Below are positions 62,150 to 64,000 of a stretch of 64,000 nt of DNA, piece by piece. The position numbers and the translations under genes were made by a program. The notes beneath the pieces were generated by a model. That model did not search any database. It saw nothing but the letters and a program-made list of their open reading frames with translations, and was not told where the DNA came from. Location: the NCBI GenBank assembly GCA_910579545.1, contig CAJTVI010000001.1:143873-207872 (forward strand). The letters are read 5' to 3'. Every line of letters starts with the position of its first letter. Within the stretch, counting starts at the first letter, position 1. The DNA comes from an uncultured Oscillospiraceae bacterium (lineage in GTDB: Bacteria; Bacillota; Clostridia; Oscillospirales; Ruminococcaceae).

Positions 62150-62182
62150 AAAAGACAGCCTGTTTTCGGCAGGCTGTCTTTT
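62150..62182 (+). terminator. Terminator of the Sel1 gene
   Basis: AAAAGACAGCCTG (62150-62162) pairs with CAGGCTGTCTTTT (62170-62182), followed by T. Confidence 0.88.
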
Positions 62183-62188
62183 TTGCGC

Positions 62189-63757
62189 TCATTTCTTCAA
62201 TTCAAGGGCTAAATGATACCATGCGTCATCCGCTTTGACGGTTAGCCGAACGTCTTTCCCCGTGGTGCGCAGTTTCAATAATTTTATAATCCGGTCGTCC
62301 TGCAAGGAGCATTGTTTATATCTGTCGCTGATAACTCCCATTGGATAAAAGCGGGTTTCAAACGGATTGTCTGAGGTCGTCATGGCAAAGGCAAGCCCCC
62401 CGTTATAGGGCTCCGTCCTGCTGTCGGGAAATCGTTTTTTGTTGAGCGTAAATATGAGTTTTCTTATATCTTCTTCCTCGCAATTCTGAAATACAATCAA
62501 GAGGGAGCTTGATGTGATTTCAACATTTCCCTCGAAATAGTAAAAGCGCCTGCTGCCCTCGGGCCGAGCGTTATGGAACCTGTCAAAATCCTTTTTCGTT
62601 AGAGTTTCCTTTTTGAAAAGCACTTTTAGGGCATCGCTCTGGAAATCTTCATCGGAATGAATACTTGTCACCAAACAGGCTTTCAGCACATTGTCCTTTT
62701 TGAAAATCTTCAAAACTGCCCCGGAATTACCTGTGTCATCGCCGGATGGATAGTAGCAGTAGTAAGTACCGATAAACCAGGCGTCATACCTGGATGTACC
62801 CCTAAATCGGATATTGGAATTTTCCTCTAAATTTTCAGACCAAAATTGCTGAGGCGTTATCTGGGGGCAGAAATTTTCATTAAAAAACGCTACGATATTA
62901 TAGACTGTGTTTTCAGTAACATCGGTTCCCTCCTTAAAGCACTGAGAGCAGATAGAATAGGCCGGGAGGAGTTCTCTCCCCTCGATTTTCTTCCCATTTA
63001 CTGCATAGGCTATTCCATTCTTCACACGGTAGGGTGAGCTGCCCAGTGTGTTCCACATAGGAAATTCCAGGAGCAGGCTTTCGTGGCCGTGGAGGGCCTT
63101 TATTTCGGAAAGTGTTCCCCCCACAACGATTTTTCCGTGGCCCAGCAGGGCCGCATGGTCACAGATGCGCTCCACATCGGACAAAATGTGGGTGGAAAAT
63201 AAAACCGTTGTGGTACTGCTGATTTTGCGGAGAATATCCAGGATTTCTTTTCGACCCACCGGGTCAAGGGCGCTGGTTGGCTCGTCACAAATAAGCAGCT
63301 TGGGCCGGGTGAGCAACGCCTGGGCGATTCCCAGCCGCTGTTTCATACCTCGCGAAAAACCGCCTATCGTCTTTTTGACGTTCCCCAGGCCCACCAGAGA
63401 AAGAAGCTCCGCGTCTCTCTGCTGCGTCTCCGCCTTGACAGTCCGATGATCTGCCCGCATAACGCAAGGTATCTGGCCGGGGTCATGTAATCGTAGAACT
63501 CCGGGACATCCGGCAGATAGCCGATGTACTGATTTGTTTTCGTCTGCCCGAAGCGAACAGACTCATTGCAGACATGGATCTCTCCCTGATCGGGCCGCAG
63601 CAGGCCCAGCACCATCTTCATGGTCGTTGTTTTTCCAGCTCCGTTTTGGCCGATGAAGCCAAAAACGCTTCCCTCCGGCACGGCCATGTCCAGATGGTCG
63701 ATGATCTTCTGCCCCCCCAAAGGCTTTTGACAGGCCCTGTATCTCCAGCACATTCAT
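62189..63757 (-). pseudogene. ABC transporter ATPase with two frameshifts, fused to a C-terminal non-ABC domain
   Basis: Read on the minus strand from 63757 the frame begins MNVLEIQGLSKAFGG. It leaves frame at a run of seven G (plus strand C7 near 63713-63719). The next frame holds VFGFIGQNGAGKTTTMKMVLG (Walker A) through YDYMTPARYLALCGQ. It returns to the first frame near 63445-63455, where LSLVGLGNVKKTIGGFSRGMKQRLG (signature) and LLICDEPTSALDP (Walker B) follow. Two compensating single-base changes therefore look like mutations or assembly errors. The C-terminal ~250 residues (FFNENFCPQITPQQFWSENL...WYHLALELKK) are not ABC and resemble ligand-binding tails of some XRE regulators. It overlaps the PLDc_N gene (ATGA). 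Confidence 0.7.
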
Positions 63758-63939
63758 GGCTCTTCACCCCTCCCGACAACAAAGTAAATGATCGGGCCAA
63801 AGAGCAGGAACACGATGACCACCACCAGCCAAAACGCCCTGCCGCCAAACCGATAATGCGGATGCCGCAGCACATGAAGCGCCGCCGCCACAGCGAGAGC
63901 GGCGTCCAGCACTAAAATCGGAATGAGCAGCGGCAGCAT
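63754..63939 (-). CDS. PLDc_N domain membrane protein (YxlE-like)
   Basis: A 61-residue protein with two transmembrane helices. It starts MLPLLIPILVLDAALAVAAAL, has a HPHYRFGGRAFW loop typical of phospholipase D-nuclease N-terminal domains, and a second helix ending FGPIIYFVVGRGEEP. In Bacillus, YxlE precedes the ABC ATPase YxlF in the sigma-Y operon, and the arrangement here matches. It overlaps the ABC gene by four bases (ATGA). The ribosome binding site is poor; the start could be further upstream, outside the visible sequence context. Confidence 0.8.
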   Translation of the reverse strand: MLPLLIPILVLDAALAVAAALHVLRHPHYRFGGRAFWLVVVIVFLLFGPIIYFVVGRGEEP

Positions 63940-64000
63940 TTTTAATAAAGCAGAGGGGAGTTGAACCCGGGCCGCTTTTCGGCGGGTCTTTTTGGCGCTT

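Noticed and set aside
63945..64000. tRNA- or T-arm-like GGGTTCAACTCCCC near the right edge
   Set aside because: The stem does not close and no acceptor arm or anticodon loop can be drawn; most of the region would lie outside the window.

Overview
The window is a strongly GC-rich chromosomal segment of a Gram-positive, low-oxygen-lifestyle Firmicute, most likely an Oscillospiraceae/Ruminococcaceae gut anaerobe (Gemmiger, Subdoligranulum, Faecalibacterium or Fournierella-like). The evidence is PolC-type DNA polymerase III, a T-box leader before alaS, CIRCE-controlled groESL, rubredoxin/rubrerythrin peroxide defence, a Spo0A-type regulator, ATP-type PEP carboxykinase, and abundant substrate-binding lipoproteins. 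The genus is an inference; the class is fairly secure.

Layout. 1-1.3 kb: end of a membrane-protein (probably ABC permease) operon. 1.4-5.6 kb: minus-strand operon PRTase-comEC-holA-rnmV. 5.8-9.3 kb: HIT protein and alaS with T-box leader. 9.3-12.4 kb: PBP2-type transpeptidase and a divergent MarR/TauE pair. 12.6-17.5 kb: pckA, a PHP phosphoesterase and groESL. 17.7-21.8 kb: lipid kinase, DUF421 protein, rubredoxin, reverse rubrerythrin, then a divergent Gx-transporter/FMN-binding lipoprotein pair. 22.0-25.4 kb: DUF4358 lipoprotein, MBOAT acyltransferase and DHHW protein (cell-surface acylation module). 25.6-31.0 kb: metallo-amidohydrolase, tripartite TRAP transporter and divergent LysR regulator. 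31.2-38.6 kb: SnoaL-like protein, ABC-F ATPase, two lipases/hydrolases, YjjG nucleotidase, and a large surface SGNH hydrolase with low-complexity stalks. 38.8-43.5 kb: BMP/TrpX-type ABC importer and an AGCS amino-acid symporter, each preceded by a copy of a palindromic repeat. 44.6-55.7 kb: the classic pyrH-frr-uppS-cdsA-dxr-rseP-ispG-polC cluster.

55.9-57.9 kb holds a small protein, a Spo0A-like response regulator and a soluble histidine-kinase-like ATPase. In both signalling proteins the phospho-acceptor residue is replaced by Asn (His to Asn in the kinase, Asp to Asn in the receiver). This is the most unusual feature of the window: a two-component pair that appears unable to use the canonical phosphorelay.

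58.0-64 kb is the accessory end: rubrerythrin, tRNA-Ala(CGC), a RAYT (Y1/REP) transposase bounded by inverted repeats and an array of six 11-mers, a Sel1-repeat protein with nearly identical repeats, and a PLDc_N protein followed by an ABC ATPase gene with two compensating frameshifts. That gene also carries a non-ABC C-terminal domain where a permease gene would be expected.
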